From contig JACAXG010000080.1 of the NCBI GenBank assembly GCA_018881555.1, positions 3,428,076 to 3,492,075 of the forward strand: a DNA stretch of 64,000 nt, given 5' to 3'. A model generated the notes under the pieces. The model did not search any database and was not told the origin of the DNA. It saw only the letters and a list, made by a program, of their open reading frames with translations. The DNA is from Amblyornis subalaris. Its lineage: Eukaryota; Chordata; Aves; Passeriformes; Ptilonorhynchidae. The position numbers and the translations under genes were made by a program. Below, piece by piece: positions 39,001-50,055 of the stretch (its first letter is position 1; each line of letters opens with the position of its first letter).

Positions 39001-40859
39001 ACACTTTATGAGGCACATCAAAGGATGCTTCACCAGAAATGCCATACTTCACCCTCTGGGATCAGCCCCCAGCTCACTCCCCAGCCACCCAGGAGGGGTT
39101 TCCTGAGCCAAGGACACGAGCATGGCAGTGCCACCACAGGACACGGATTCCCNCGGCTCATGCCAGGATGGGGATTAACCACCGAGCTCACGGCAGGCCC
39201 GGGGCTCACGCAGCCAGGGGAGAACCATGCAGCTCACTCTGTCACCCCACGGATCAGCCTGCGGAACAACCCCGAACCCAGCACAGCTGCATCCCAGAGC
39301 ACACCAAACAAAACTCCAGCATCCTCACCCAGTTCCTGAAGGATTTGGACCACGCTGGTTGCCTCCACCACCCTGGTTCCCTGCCAGCACGGTTCCACCA
39401 CGCTGCATCTCTGCAAAGCCCTCCTCTCTGCTCCAAGGGGCAGCCGAGGTAATTTTGGCAGCGCGCAGGGCCTGCGGATCTGCCCGCCATCCCTTTCAGC
39501 TCTGCTCGGCTGCAATTCAGGAGATGAAGCAGGTAGCTACAAAGGTAATTTCCTCCTGCCATCCCCGCTCCCTCCCCGCGGGCTGCCGGAGGGAGGCAGA
39601 GGCTTCTGGCGACGAGAGGCACGGCACAGACAATACCTGCTCTCACACACTCGCGAGTTCTTTAATGATCTGAAAGGAACCCAAAACGTTCCGAATTTTG
39701 CATTTGTCACAATCACAGACTACGCCAGAGCCTCGCTGGGGGTTTGACACACTGAGGCGCCTTTGCCTCNAAGAGCATCCGACACTCCTGATTCCCTGCG
39801 GGAAGCTGCTGCAGCTCCGCGGANGGAGGCAAAGCTCACAGCTGCTGAGGAATGACAAATGGACACAAATTCCAGGGGTACTGGAGGGAGCACAGCCCTC
39901 TGCAGGGTCACTCCAGGACTGACCACAACGATACCAGAGGCTTGAGGAAGTATTGACAGGAGCAAAAGTTTAAAAAAATAGAAGTATTATATATGTAGAT
40001 ATATGTTCAGGCTGGCATGCCCATGGTCTCCCTCATCCAAGGGCTGGAGCACTGAGCAGCTTTCCAAGCCTCCTCTCCTGTCCANTGCCACCCCCACATG
40101 CAGCAAGGACACGAAGCCAGAGCTGGATCCTGTCCGAGGGCGGCCCCAGCGTGGCCAAGGGGCCGTGAGGAGTGCCCAGCCCTGTGGCACCTCCCNCCGT
40201 GACGTGTCACCCTGCCACCGATGGGTGACCCCGCGGAGCACCCGAGTCACTGCCCAACACACAGGGGCAGGGCTGTAATGCAGTGATGAATATTCATGAG
40301 ATGGAGCTGCTAAANGACTTCAGGAATCGGATAAAAGAGATGGAAAAAGGCTGAAAGATTTAATGCCAGAAAACCACAAATGTGTGATACGTGGAGACAG
40401 GGGACAGGGAGGCAACAGGACCAGCACCCATACAGCCCCCTCTGATGCCAGCCAGAAGCTGGGCTCCCCCCTTCCCAATACAGCAGAGACACTGATCAGT
40501 GCAATGTCCTTCCCAGAAATTCGGTTTCGCANTATCCGCAGGCTCTCACAGCTGGCACAAGACAGCCCAAACGCTGGGAGAACAGCGAGGCCAGGCAGGA
40601 TCCGGTCTGGATTCGGCGGCCAAGAAGAAAAAATCACAGAGGACAAAAACAAGGAGCCTGTTCCTGGGAGAGGCCAGCGCTCATTAGGGAGAAACAGGAG
40701 AATTCCCGGGAGAAAAACAANCCTGAGAAGCAAAGCACAGGGACCGGGGATACCGGAGAACGTCAGGCACGGCCNTGGGGATCCCGGAGGACATGTCCCA
40801 CCACCAGCCATGGAGGAGAAGGAACAAGACCCTGGCAGGATTGCTCCTCACAGAGTCGC

Positions 40860-41480
40860 GCAGCCCAGCACTCCCCACCCTCCTGCCAGACAAACCCCGT
40901 CCCGTTCTCCTTCCTGCAGGCACACAAACGCTTTCAGCACCAGCGAGCAGAGCTGGAGCCACTGCGGCCAGGGAAAACCTCCAAGCTATAAAAACCTCAA
41001 AGCGCGTTTCTGGGAGGGGAAAACAGCAACACAGGCAGCGAGAGACACCGGCGGAGAGCGAAAGTCCAGGTCCCAGCGGAGTTTTCTGAGCCGGTCGGGA
41101 TCCCCACTCGGCGCTCCAGCCCCTGCACACACCACTCAGCTCCAGGAGCGCCGGCGGCGCCCAGCACGGCTCGGGGGGAGAATCCCTGGCGATGCAGCGC
41201 TGCCGTGTGCTCCAGCCGGGCTCGGGGCACGCCGACGTGCGCACAGCCTGTTCCTGGGACGTGCTCCCAGAGCAGCTCCCGCCGCTCCCCCGCGCCGCCT
41301 TCAACATCAGCTGCTGAACACAAACAAAATGCCACGGCGTGGCCCGAGCCAACGTATTCCTGCAGCCAGGCCAGAGCTTCGGGATTCCTGCTGCACCCGG
41401 GGAGCACGAGCACACCGCGCTCCCAGGGGAGAATCCGCGGAGGTCCACGGGGGGGTCTGGGGATGGAGACTGAGCCCTGC
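40860..41480. other. CpG-enriched patch in presumed 5' intron
   Basis: Repeated GCGC, CGGCGG and GGCACGCCGACG motifs raise CpG above background. A minus-strand CCCCAG|GTGAGC donor-like site lies at 41485/41484. The low stop-codon density produces a long plus-strand frame that shows no family resemblance. Confidence 0.35.
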
Positions 41481-43789
41481 TCACCTGGGGTCACCTGGAG
41501 CCGCCTGCCCAGGACCCAGACCCACTGGGTTCCAAATACGTCCCTAGACAGAGGTTCCACAGGCTCTCCGGGCAGCATTTCACCAACCTCACGTAAAACC
41601 TCCGCATCTTCTCCCATGAGATTCCAGNCAGATGCAAGGAGATAAGAACAGGAGATGCCAACACCTCACCCAAATCCACAGTACCAGGGCAGCAATCACC
41701 AGCAGCCCTGGCTGCTCGTGGCTGTCCCACCAGGGTAAAACCCCTCGTGCAGGACTTCCAAAGCCTGGATCCACATCTGCTCTCTTGCATGGGAAGCAGG
41801 TCCAGTGCTGGGGCTCTGGAGGACTTACAGGAGGGATGTGAAGCTCCNGTGCCTATTCTTTCCCCTCTGCACAGGGACTGCAGACCCCTGCCACACTCAT
41901 GTGCCTCATTCCCCCTCTCCCAAACCATCTTCCTCCAGCCAGCACTGAAGAGAAACTGCTGAGCAAGAGGCCAGAGAGCAGCTCCCACACACCCCAGAGC
42001 CTTGGACACCCCAGTGGGCAAAGCAAATCCCAGGGCAGGGACACTCCAGCACCTACAAGCACCCCAGCCACCAGTGCCACCATTGCAGTGTCACGTTGGG
42101 GCTCAGCATCAGTGCAACAGCACTGAGCAACAGCCTGAGCCAGCACAGCATCCAGCCAAAACCCCAGCCTGCTCCTTAAAGGAGCACTGAGATAGGTCAC
42201 CCTGTGGCTCAAACCCCCCCAAATTCTGCCCTCCCAGGAGCAGTGAACCAGAGCAGCTGCCCACAGCCCCACACCACGAGCTCAAATGCCAGCGCTGCCA
42301 CCCCAGCCCATCCCTGCTCCAGGTTCTTGAGCATCCCTGAGATGGCCCTTCCCTGCTCACTGCATTCAGCCCCATTACACAACCAGATTTGGGGGGTTCT
42401 TTGAGGATCATCCATGAAATGCATTTAAGCTGCTCTGTGTCTCTTTGAAAATGCAGAAAGCTAATTTATTCCTTAATATCCCTGCTGTGCCGTCGGAGGA
42501 TGCTGCAGGCTACACCTTGGAGGGCTGGCAGGTCCCCACCTCCCCCTGTGCCCCCTCAGATCTTCTCCAGCTCACACCAGTCATGCTGGGCCTGAACCCT
42601 GCTCTAGCCAGGCCTCTACCTCCTGCCTGAATGTGATTTTTTCCCCTTCAGTCAACCAACTCAAAATTGGGTTTGTGTATTAAAGCGAAATTTAATTTCT
42701 AGGCCATTACCCCAACGTGGTCTAGTTCCTGCATCTGCAAAATGAGCAATAGACAAACAGACTGNGCAATTCATTTCCCCCTTAGACACTGATCTCAGCT
42801 ATTAACAACAGTAATGACGTTCCACAGAGGCATGGAGCCCTTTCATTTTGGGATCCTATGGNAAGTGTGTGAAGCTGGGGGACCCCTGATGCAGTCAGCA
42901 CATGGACCTGTTATCTGTGTTCCCACACGGCTGCAACACATGTCCCTTGGATCTGCCCTNAGAGTCTCAGTGATGCAGCAAGTTTCCATTTATTTCTCAC
43001 ACTGGCTTTTCACAAGCCTCTGGGTTTTCCTTTTCCCTTTTAAGCAGAGTCTACAGACAGCAAGATCTATAAAATACACAGTTTTGAGACATGAGAACTT
43101 GCAGCATCCAACTGCAACATCTGTAAAAAAATCCCAGAAAAATCAAAAACTCCAACTCCCCTCAAGAACCAAACAAAAACCCCACACAACACTCCCCTCC
43201 CCTCCCTCACTTCCCTTCAGTCTCTCTACTCTTTTGGGAGTAAGAAACTCGGAAGCAGTTTAACCCACACGGTGACAGCAGCGTCCCCATTCATTCACAG
43301 GCTGCTCTGGCTGACATTCCATTCCAACCGGATCCCATCCACACCCCTTTCCTGTCCAAGGGCGGAAATCCCATGGGAAATGCCCAAGAGGAAAGGAACC
43401 AGCTGCCACCGCCCAGTCGGGGAGACCTGGCAGCTGCACTGGGCTCCTGCAGNAGCTCCTCACTGGGACCTCCCAGCCAGCACAGCTTCCATAATAATCA
43501 GTTTCCATTAGAATCACCCTCCACAAGCCATTTCCATCTCGATTTAAGAGACTCCCCTGGTTCAGCACAGTCCAAAATGCTGCTGGACTGTCCCATGGCA
43601 GCCCTGGCTGAGGTGGGAGCAGACACGGAACANACCAGGCTTTCCCATGCACCCGGGCAATGCGGGATGCGATGGTGCCTGCAATGGTGCAGCGTCCCCT
43701 CCCCAGCCCTGGGCTCTGGGAGCGGCCACTGGTGTGACACCAGGGGACATTTCGGACAGCCCACATCCCCTATGAGACGCACAGAAGAA

Positions 43790-44026
43790 AGGGACATCAG
43801 GTACGAGGAGGAAAAGGACATCAGGAAAAGGTTTTTCACCCAGTGGGTGAACACCGAACAGGCTCCCGAGGGAATGGTTCCCCAAGGCTGCCAGAGCTCC
43901 AGGAGCATTCAGACAATGCTGTCAGGCATATGATGGGATTCTTGGGGTGTCCTGCCCAGGGCTAGGAATTGGACTCAATGACCCTTATGGGTCCCTTCCA
44001 ACTCAGCATATTCTATGATTCTATGA
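43790..44026 (+). mobile_element. CR1 LINE 3' fragment with intact 3' terminus
   Basis: TTTTTCACCCAGTGGGTGAA, ACAGGCTCCCGAGGGAATGG, GGAATTGGACTCAATGACCC and GGGTCCCTTCCAACTCAGCA lead to two exact copies of ATTCTATG at 44010-44025, the typical 3' repeat of CR1. Confidence 0.95.
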
Positions 44027-46949
44027 GTGGGATGACAGCTTGAGTGAGGACTCCAAAGGCAAGAGGGAAGCATTGGACAGGGGGGCAGAGGGATGTCCCC
44101 TGCCCTCCTGGCACCCAGGGCAGNTTTGTTTGCTCGGGGAGGAAGCCAAGTCCACAGTGGGGACATCGGGATGAGTAAGCTGCGTGGAGGCTGACTGGCA
44201 CCACAGGCTGAGACTGCATGGAGAAGAGACAAAAAGCAGTCCAGCCTGACCCTCCCCCCCCACCAGCCCCGGCTGCACACCAGCTTTTTGTCACCAAGCC
44301 CTGCCCCCACACTGGTGTGGTCCTGGGGACAAGCAACCCACTCCTCTCCCTGCTGCGTTGGTGGGCATTTCTGCGGCCTGGGGGCTGCCTTTCCCCAGCA
44401 GTGAGCCGGGAGCCCTGGTACACAATCACAAGGGNGACCCCACCCTGGCCACTGCCGCGACACAGGATCCGCCTGGCCCCAGGACAGGCCAGAGTGGAGG
44501 CGGTGACAGAGCCCAGCGCTGCCAGTGAGCACAATTGGCTATTTCCTGAGAAAGGGCAGCGCGTCCAGAGGCACAAAAAGGGCCATTCTGCCACTGGCCA
44601 CACTCCCTGGGCCATGGGCTGGGACCAGGATAGGGGAAGGGCAGATGCTGAAGCCACTACACCCCGACAATGCTGGCAGGGCCCCACCACTGGCACCCCA
44701 AAAGCCAGGGCTGCAGCATGCCTAGCTCTGCCCCACATCCTCCCAAGGACGACACAGCCACAAGCTCAGGGCTGAGCACCGTCCCCCTCCCTGCACCCAT
44801 GGATGAGACACAGGTCCGGGGTTGCTGGCACAAAGATCCAACCCGATGTTTCCAGCACTGCGTAAGGACACAGGCAGGCACCCAGGATCCGAGGCGTGAG
44901 CCGCTCCCCGCACGCCACCGGAGCCCCCGCCCTCGCACAGCACAAGGCGCCTTTCAGCACCGCACAGACTCCCCATTCTCCCGCTGCTGACCTCCTTGCC
45001 CTGGCATTTTTGGGATCCAGGCTCCACGGCGGCGAGCGATGGCGTTGGAAGCAGCAGCTTGAGGCCGGTCAGCAGCATCCCCACGTGTCTGCTCCATAAT
45101 CGGAGGGGCCAACGGAGCTGCTCTTCGCACAGGATGATGGAACAGCCAGGCAGTCACTCGGCTGCAACATGCACTCCGGGGAACAACATTGAAAACAAGG
45201 GAAAGCAGCAACACAGGCTACAGCCTCCCCAAGGCTTTGTCCCGCCCCAGGAGGGAGCTCGGGGGAGCAGCCACAAGCCCTCTTGCTCCAGTGAGGGGAG
45301 CACCAGCTTCAGAGGGGCTCCGAGCAGGCGAAGGTGGGTTTGTTACGGAAGGTGGGTTTGTTACGGAAGGTGGGTTTGTTACGGAAGGTGGGTTTGTTAT
45401 GATCAGCAGCAGCAACTCCCTCCAGAGGTACAAAATAATCACACTGCTCATCAGCTTCATTTGACGAACCGGCTGCGCAGCCTGCAGAGATAGCTCTGGT
45501 TCCAGCGTCTCTGACGGGACAGCCATGGTCTCTTCAGTGACCTGCCTTCACCAACTCCCTGAAGCCAGGGGCTGACCCAAGGGCTAACAGGCTCAACCGC
45601 CCCCTCCCCACTACATCAGCCCCAGCCAATGGCTCAGAAAACCAGAGAGAGCCCAGGGGAGTCACAGTGTGGGTTTGGAAACATCTAGCCATCCCTAGAG
45701 GGGATGAGCAGAAGACAACATAATCCTGGTTTTAAAAGGAAGTCATTTATCAACCTCGCGTGGTCCCAGGGCCGATCCCACCCCACTCACGACCACCCAC
45801 ACACACCGACACACACCCCTGAGCCGTGCCTGTGCCACGGAGGCCAGTGCAGCTCACCCNGTGCACGCTCTGGAAGGCAGGGATTTATCACCCACTGCAG
45901 CTCCATTTCTTTTGCAAAGNAGCGTTTCCAAAGCAGGCAGGAGCAGGACGCGGGCTGTGCGCAGGCACGGCCTCCCTGCCGCCATGGAAGGCTGCGCAGG
46001 GCACGGACCCAGCTCCGATCACAGCAGCCGGCACACCCAGGGCTCTGTAACCACCTGCCTGAACCGAGACAGCTGCTGCTGCCATTGGCATCAATTCATC
46101 CTTCCTCCTCATATTCCTATCGCACTTACTGTCTTTTCCCAGCAGCATCCTCAGGCAACATCCCCTCAGTGTGAGAGCATTCCGGCACCACCGGGCCAGC
46201 CTCCCTCCCTCCGTGCCGTGGCCGGTTTTATTACCCCGTGGTCAGGGGCACAAGCCAAGCGCGGAGCCTCGAGGCTGCTCCTCGCNGGTGAAACGCAGCG
46301 GCAACAACATCAGCACAGAGCCCATGGCACCCGCGGGAGAGGAGGCAGCTCCGCCACAGCCCCTCCGGCACGGACCGAGGGCCGCCGCGCGCCGCTGGAG
46401 TGGGGGTACAGGAGGGAAGGGCACTGCTGACCGCATCGGAAGGGTCAAGGAGCAGCTCGAGCCCACACACTCAAACCCCCGCGGGCAGGCCGACAGGTCG
46501 GTGGCACCTCCCAGCTTTGCCAGACACTGCCCGATCGTGCCCCCCTGCCGCCTGGGAGCCAACAGCGCCCTGTGCTCGCCAGGCACCGCTGCCAGCTCCC
46601 ACCCGGCTGCGGCAGCTCCTCCGGCAGAGCCGGTCTCCTTGAAGCCGCCTTCCGACAACAAAAGCTCAGCCGAAACCTCCGGGCTGGCTGGGGAGGCCTG
46701 GGCGACAGCCAGGAAGGGCAGGAGCCATTAACGCCGGCGTGTCCGGACTTGAGGGAATGACGGAGCAACCAGAGCCATCTGCCCTCTCCAGAAACTCCGC
46801 AGACCGCTGGGCAGAGCGGCCCTTCACCGTGCCCCAGCCCTTGCCAGCTGCGCTCTAGCCCTCGCCAGCTGCGCACATAGGGGCAATAAACCTGCGGTCG
46901 GGAGGTTTTTTGAGGCAAAACACAAAAATGAAGCGCGAGGACGAGGAAA
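44027..46949. other. Presumed 5' intron, non-coding
   Basis: Contains the 18-bp minisatellite and sequence that becomes CpG-richer toward 46.2-46.7 kb, as an outer shore of the main island. No exon was recognised. Confidence 0.55.
45331..45402. repeat. Minisatellite, four copies of an 18-bp unit
   Basis: Four consecutive 18-bp units (AAGGTGGGTTTGTTACGG) begin at 45331, 45349, 45367 and 45385. The first three are identical and the fourth differs only at its end. The length is a multiple of three, so it gives a perfect six-residue repeat in translation, but there is no supporting gene structure. Confidence 0.95.
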
Positions 46950-47775
46950 TTCCGTTCTCGCGTGTCACTCAGGCACGTTTTCCAGCAGCTCCACAGATCC
47001 CCGGCGCGAGCAAACACACTCCGCTGCCAGCCCAGCAGTGACACCCCAAAGCGCAGGCAATACCCCGGAAATGTCTCCCGACCCCCGGGGCACCGGGGGG
47101 CCGCGCTGGCAGACCCCGCACACGTGCCCGCGTCTCTCCTCCGCGGCTTCCGAAGCGCTGGTCACGGAGCCCGGTACCGTTTAACTTCCACGGNCCTGGA
47201 GTTTATCAGATGCCAGCCGCGCTGAGGCGGGGGGGGGGACCAGGAGGATCAGGGCAGCACGGGCCCCGCACCGGCTCTGCGGCAGCGACGGGAGCCGGGC
47301 ACCGCGCACNGCCGGGATCTGAAGTGCGAGCATCGGGCTGGGAGGCGGGAAGGATACGACACGCTCCACCGTGAAAACCGGGGCGAGAGGGAACGGCGGG
47401 GGGGATGACCGGGCGGGCGCGGGATCCCTAAAGCCGCGGGCAGGGCGCCGGTATCCGGGGGCCGGCGAGTTAGCGCCCGCTCCACCCGGCACCGCCGCTT
47501 CCCAGCAGGACGGCTCCCGGCGAACAGAGGGACCGGGAAGGCCGCGGGAAGCCCCGAGCGGGGACGGGCCACCCGGGTTTCCCCGCTGAGCGGCGGAAGG
47601 TGCCGGGCGGGCTGGCAGACGCAGTCAGCAGCCGGGAGAGGCGACTGCGAGCGGGGGGAGCCGTCACGGGCACCACCGGTTCCCGGGAAGGGCGGGACCC
47701 CCCCCCCGCCCCGGCACTTGCTGCAAACCGGCGGGAAGGGCCGCGCCGGGGCCCCGACGCCCGGCTCGGTGCCGG

Positions 47776-47993
47776 TACCTATCGGCGGGCCGCGGCAGCC
47801 CCCCCCCCGGCCCGCCCCAGTGCCCGCTCCCAGTACCTACCGGCGGCCCGCCGGAGCCTCCCCGGCCCGCCCGGTGCCCCCTCCCGCCCCGGTGCCGGTA
47901 CCTACCGGCGGCCCGCCGGAGCCTCCCCGGCCCGCCCGGTGCCCCCTCCCGCCCCGGTGCCGGTACCTACCGGCGGCCCGCGGGAGCCTCCCC
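47776..47993. repeat. GC-rich minisatellite with 65-bp unit inside the CpG island
   Basis: Units begin with TACCTA at 47776, 47834, 47899 and 47964, so spacings are 58, 65 and 65 bp, with the last copy diverging after about 30 bp. The 65-bp units are almost identical. Read on the minus strand, each unit contains a GGTAGGTA donor-like motif. The array lies across the end of the candidate minus-strand first exon. Confidence 0.9.
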
Positions 47994-48040
47994 GCCGCTG
48001 CCCGGGCATCTTGGAGGCGCGGGGACACGGCGGCGGCGGC
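47971..48040 (-). other. Candidate minus-strand first exon with donor-like site
   Basis: On the minus strand, just downstream of the GC-box cluster, an ATG at 48009-48007 opens 13 codons beginning M-P-G-Q-R-R-G-G, followed by CCG and GTAGGT, a good donor with the exon ending at 47971. Splicing to the acceptor at 29551 would continue this frame 17 more codons and stop two bases before the MID2 ATG, so it would act as a leader, not as an extension of MID2. The 5' end given is a guess. No transcript evidence is available. Confidence 0.25.
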
Positions 48041-48059
48041 GCGCGCGGGGCGGGGCGGG

Positions 48060-48112
48060 GCCGCGCGCGCTCGCTGGCCCCGCCCCTCCCGGTTGGCCCC
48101 GCCCCGCCGCAG
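48060..48112 (+). other. Candidate plus-strand first exon end (divergent transcript)
   Basis: The plus strand reads CCGCAG then GTGAGG, a near-consensus 5' splice site with the exon ending at 48112, immediately after a cluster of GC boxes. This would fit a divergent non-coding RNA or the first exon of a neighbouring gene. No downstream coding exon could be recognised, so the partner is unknown. The 5' boundary is only indicative. Confidence 0.25.
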
Positions 48113-48198
48113 GTGAGGCCGCGGCGCCGCCGGCAGCGAGCCCGGGAGCGCGCCCGGCCCGGGGCGGCACCGGCGCGCCTCCCGCGGGATGGGGACGG

Positions 48199-48540
48199 TG
48201 CGTGCCCCGGTGGGATGCGGGGCACTGTGTGCCCCGGTGGGGTGGGGGACACTCTGTGTTCCCGTGGGGTGGGAGGCAGTACGTGTGCCTATGGGATGAG
48301 GGGAGCTGTGTGCCCCTGTGGGATGGGGGACGCTGTGTGCCCCTACGCGATGAGGGCACTGTGTGCTCACTCTGGCGTGGGGGGCACTGTGTGTCCCTCC
48401 AGGGTGTGTTCCAATGGGATGGATGGCGCTGTACGTCGCTGTGTTTGTGGCTGGAACTGTGTGTTCCAACGGGATGGATGGCACCGTCTGTGCCTGTGTT
48501 TATGGTGGGACTCGGTTCCTTGGCAGCGGGTCTCTCAACA
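48199..48540. repeat. Degenerate GT/GGG-rich minisatellite beside the CpG island
   Basis: A motif of roughly 27-32 bp recurs about ten times with strong divergence. Its core is GTGTGCCCC followed by GTGGGATG, a G run and CACT. The variants near 48410 and 48465 are longer and share GGGATGGATGGC. This array, not a gene, explains the long plus-strand open frames here, which are rich in Cys, Val and Gly. Confidence 0.8.
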
Positions 48541-49824
48541 CGTTTGTTTTTTTCAGAATGAAAAATGCATTAAANGGGTGTTTTCACCGCCTGGTTCGGC
48601 ATCGTGAAGGAACGTCACAGTGTTCTCCCGACAGCACACCGGCTCTGCGTGAGGTTGGATTGTTACGTGCGAAGCGCACATATACATGTATCCACAGCAA
48701 AAACATCAAAGGAAAACATGGGAGGGGGAACCCAGAACTGTAATTTATTCCTCGGTAACGTGGGGACATGCCGCACAGGTTATTTATATTTGAAGGCTGC
48801 CCAGAGTGTTAAATGAGCCATCCTTTTAGAATAAACATGAGGAAAAATACATCCAGGCTCCTGGTGTGTCTTAAGGTGAGGCTGGGTAGGTGCAGGAGGA
48901 GGTGCTGTGTGGCGGGACCGGCAGCCGCCTCCTCTGTGCCCTGAGCACCATCGTCACTGCACACACAAACACAGACACGCACTGTGTTGGTCCGGGCAGA
49001 CACCGAGCACACGGCAGCTGTCCTGCTGTGGCTCTCCAGTGAGGCAGGACAGATGCAGAGCTGCTGAGCAGCCGAGGCTGCCGCCGCCACCACAGCCAGC
49101 CCGGTTCTCACCTGGCTCACTGCTCGGAGGGATCACAACTGCCTGTTCCCAGAAGGGTCTAACAACAGGGGAGTTAATGTACACCACGTTGTTTGCATTA
49201 AAGCCCATCTCTGCTTTTCTGGCAGTGAAAGCACAGCCCAAGCAGCTGTGGCCAAATCACAGAATCTAGAGCTGTCCCGGGACCAGCCTTTGTCTCTGCA
49301 TCTGTGCAGAGCNATGTGAGGTGAACGATCAGCCAGACCAGAGCCCCATCCTCTGGCCCTTGGACAGGCAGGAAATTAAAGCCACTTTTCCGAATTCAGA
49401 GCCACCCGTAGCCCACAGCAGGCAGCCAGGGGTGGGTTCAGGCTCCGAGCGCAGCTGGAGTGGGTCGCTGGGTGACAGCACGGATGTGCAGCCCTCAGAC
49501 ACGGCACATCAGACTGCAGGGAAATGAGACCACTGACAATGAGCAGGTGGCTGGAGGTCACAGCAAAGGCCCACCACCAAGTGCCTCTGGGCGACAACGT
49601 GAATGCCCAGTGCTTGCCGCAGTTCTGGGGTGCAGATGCTCGTGGCAGCTCAGCCTGAGCTCCGAGAGCCCCNTCTTTCCTCCCACAGCAGCCAGGGACA
49701 CAAAGCCTAGATGGTGGCACCATGCAGTGGTGGTCAGCTCCACAGTGTGACTGTGTCCCTCCAGCTCCCAGCTCCAGTGACACCCTCTCCGCAGAGAGAG
49801 CAGGGCCAGGGAGCTCGGGGGCCT

Positions 49825-50055
49825 GGAGCAGCTGCTGGGGTGACGCGGTGGAGATCAGCCCCGATGCCTCCAATACCCTCCAGGAACCAGCTGGTGGGTT
49901 GGAGCAGCTGCCGGGGGAACACAGCAGAGATCAGCCTCAGTGTCTCCTCTGCGCTCTGGGAACCAGCTCGTGGGGCCGGAGCAGCTGCTGGGATGACGCA
50001 GTGGGGATCAGCCCCGGTCCCTCCCCTGCCCTCGGGGATGCGGCTGTTGCTGGCA
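49825..50055. repeat. Minisatellite, three copies of a 76-77 bp unit
   Basis: Copies start with GGAGCAGCTG at 49825, 49901 and 49978. Each carries GAGATCAGCC or GGGATCAGCC about 30 bp in and GGAACCAGCT near its end; the third copy diverges toward its end. The repeats produce similar translated segments on both strands, which should not be read as protein domains. Confidence 0.85.

Larger units (their letters stand above)
30780..43789. other. Presumed 5' intron, non-coding
   Basis: Two CpG-enriched patches, a CATC microsatellite and a T-rich tract are listed separately. AT-richer, repeat-free blocks occur at 32110-32225 and 33200-33340, and ATGAATATTCAT, a perfect 12-bp palindrome, is at 40286-40297. 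No exon was recognised. Confidence 0.55.
29552..48112 (-). other. MID2: Presumed 5' MID2 intron plus candidate promoter region
   Basis: The acceptor at 29551 requires an upstream exon. The strongest CpG island at higher coordinates is at about 46950-48250, so this interval is most simply the intron between an untranslated first exon and the coding exon. The extent is inference: a promoter within the moderately CpG-rich patches near 31.2-31.5 kb or 40.9-41.5 kb, or beyond the window, is also possible. Confidence 0.4.
46950..48250. promoter_or_regulatory. CpG island, likely promoter region
   Basis: CpG dinucleotides are dense across this interval and much rarer on both sides. The region holds several GC boxes, including a run at 48045-48060 and others near 48078-48107, and no TATA box. 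In birds such islands usually mark housekeeping-type, often divergent, promoters. Minus-strand output would lead toward the MID2 coding exon about 18 kb away. A plus-strand transcript is also possible because of the donor at 48112/48113. Confidence 0.75.

Noticed and set aside
40363..41547. 394-codon plus-strand open frame
   Set aside because: It lies in CpG-rich, stop-poor sequence, has several N-containing codons, Arg/Pro/Ser-rich low-information composition and no recognisable domain or splice context.
47600..48607. 335-codon plus-strand open frame
   Set aside because: It is created by the GC-rich minisatellite and the degenerate 27-32 bp array; the 65-bp unit is not a multiple of three, so the repeats are read in different frames.
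49100..49115. Minus-strand CCAG|GTGAGAACC donor
   Set aside because: It lies outside the CpG island with no matching start or acceptor; not enough support for an exon.
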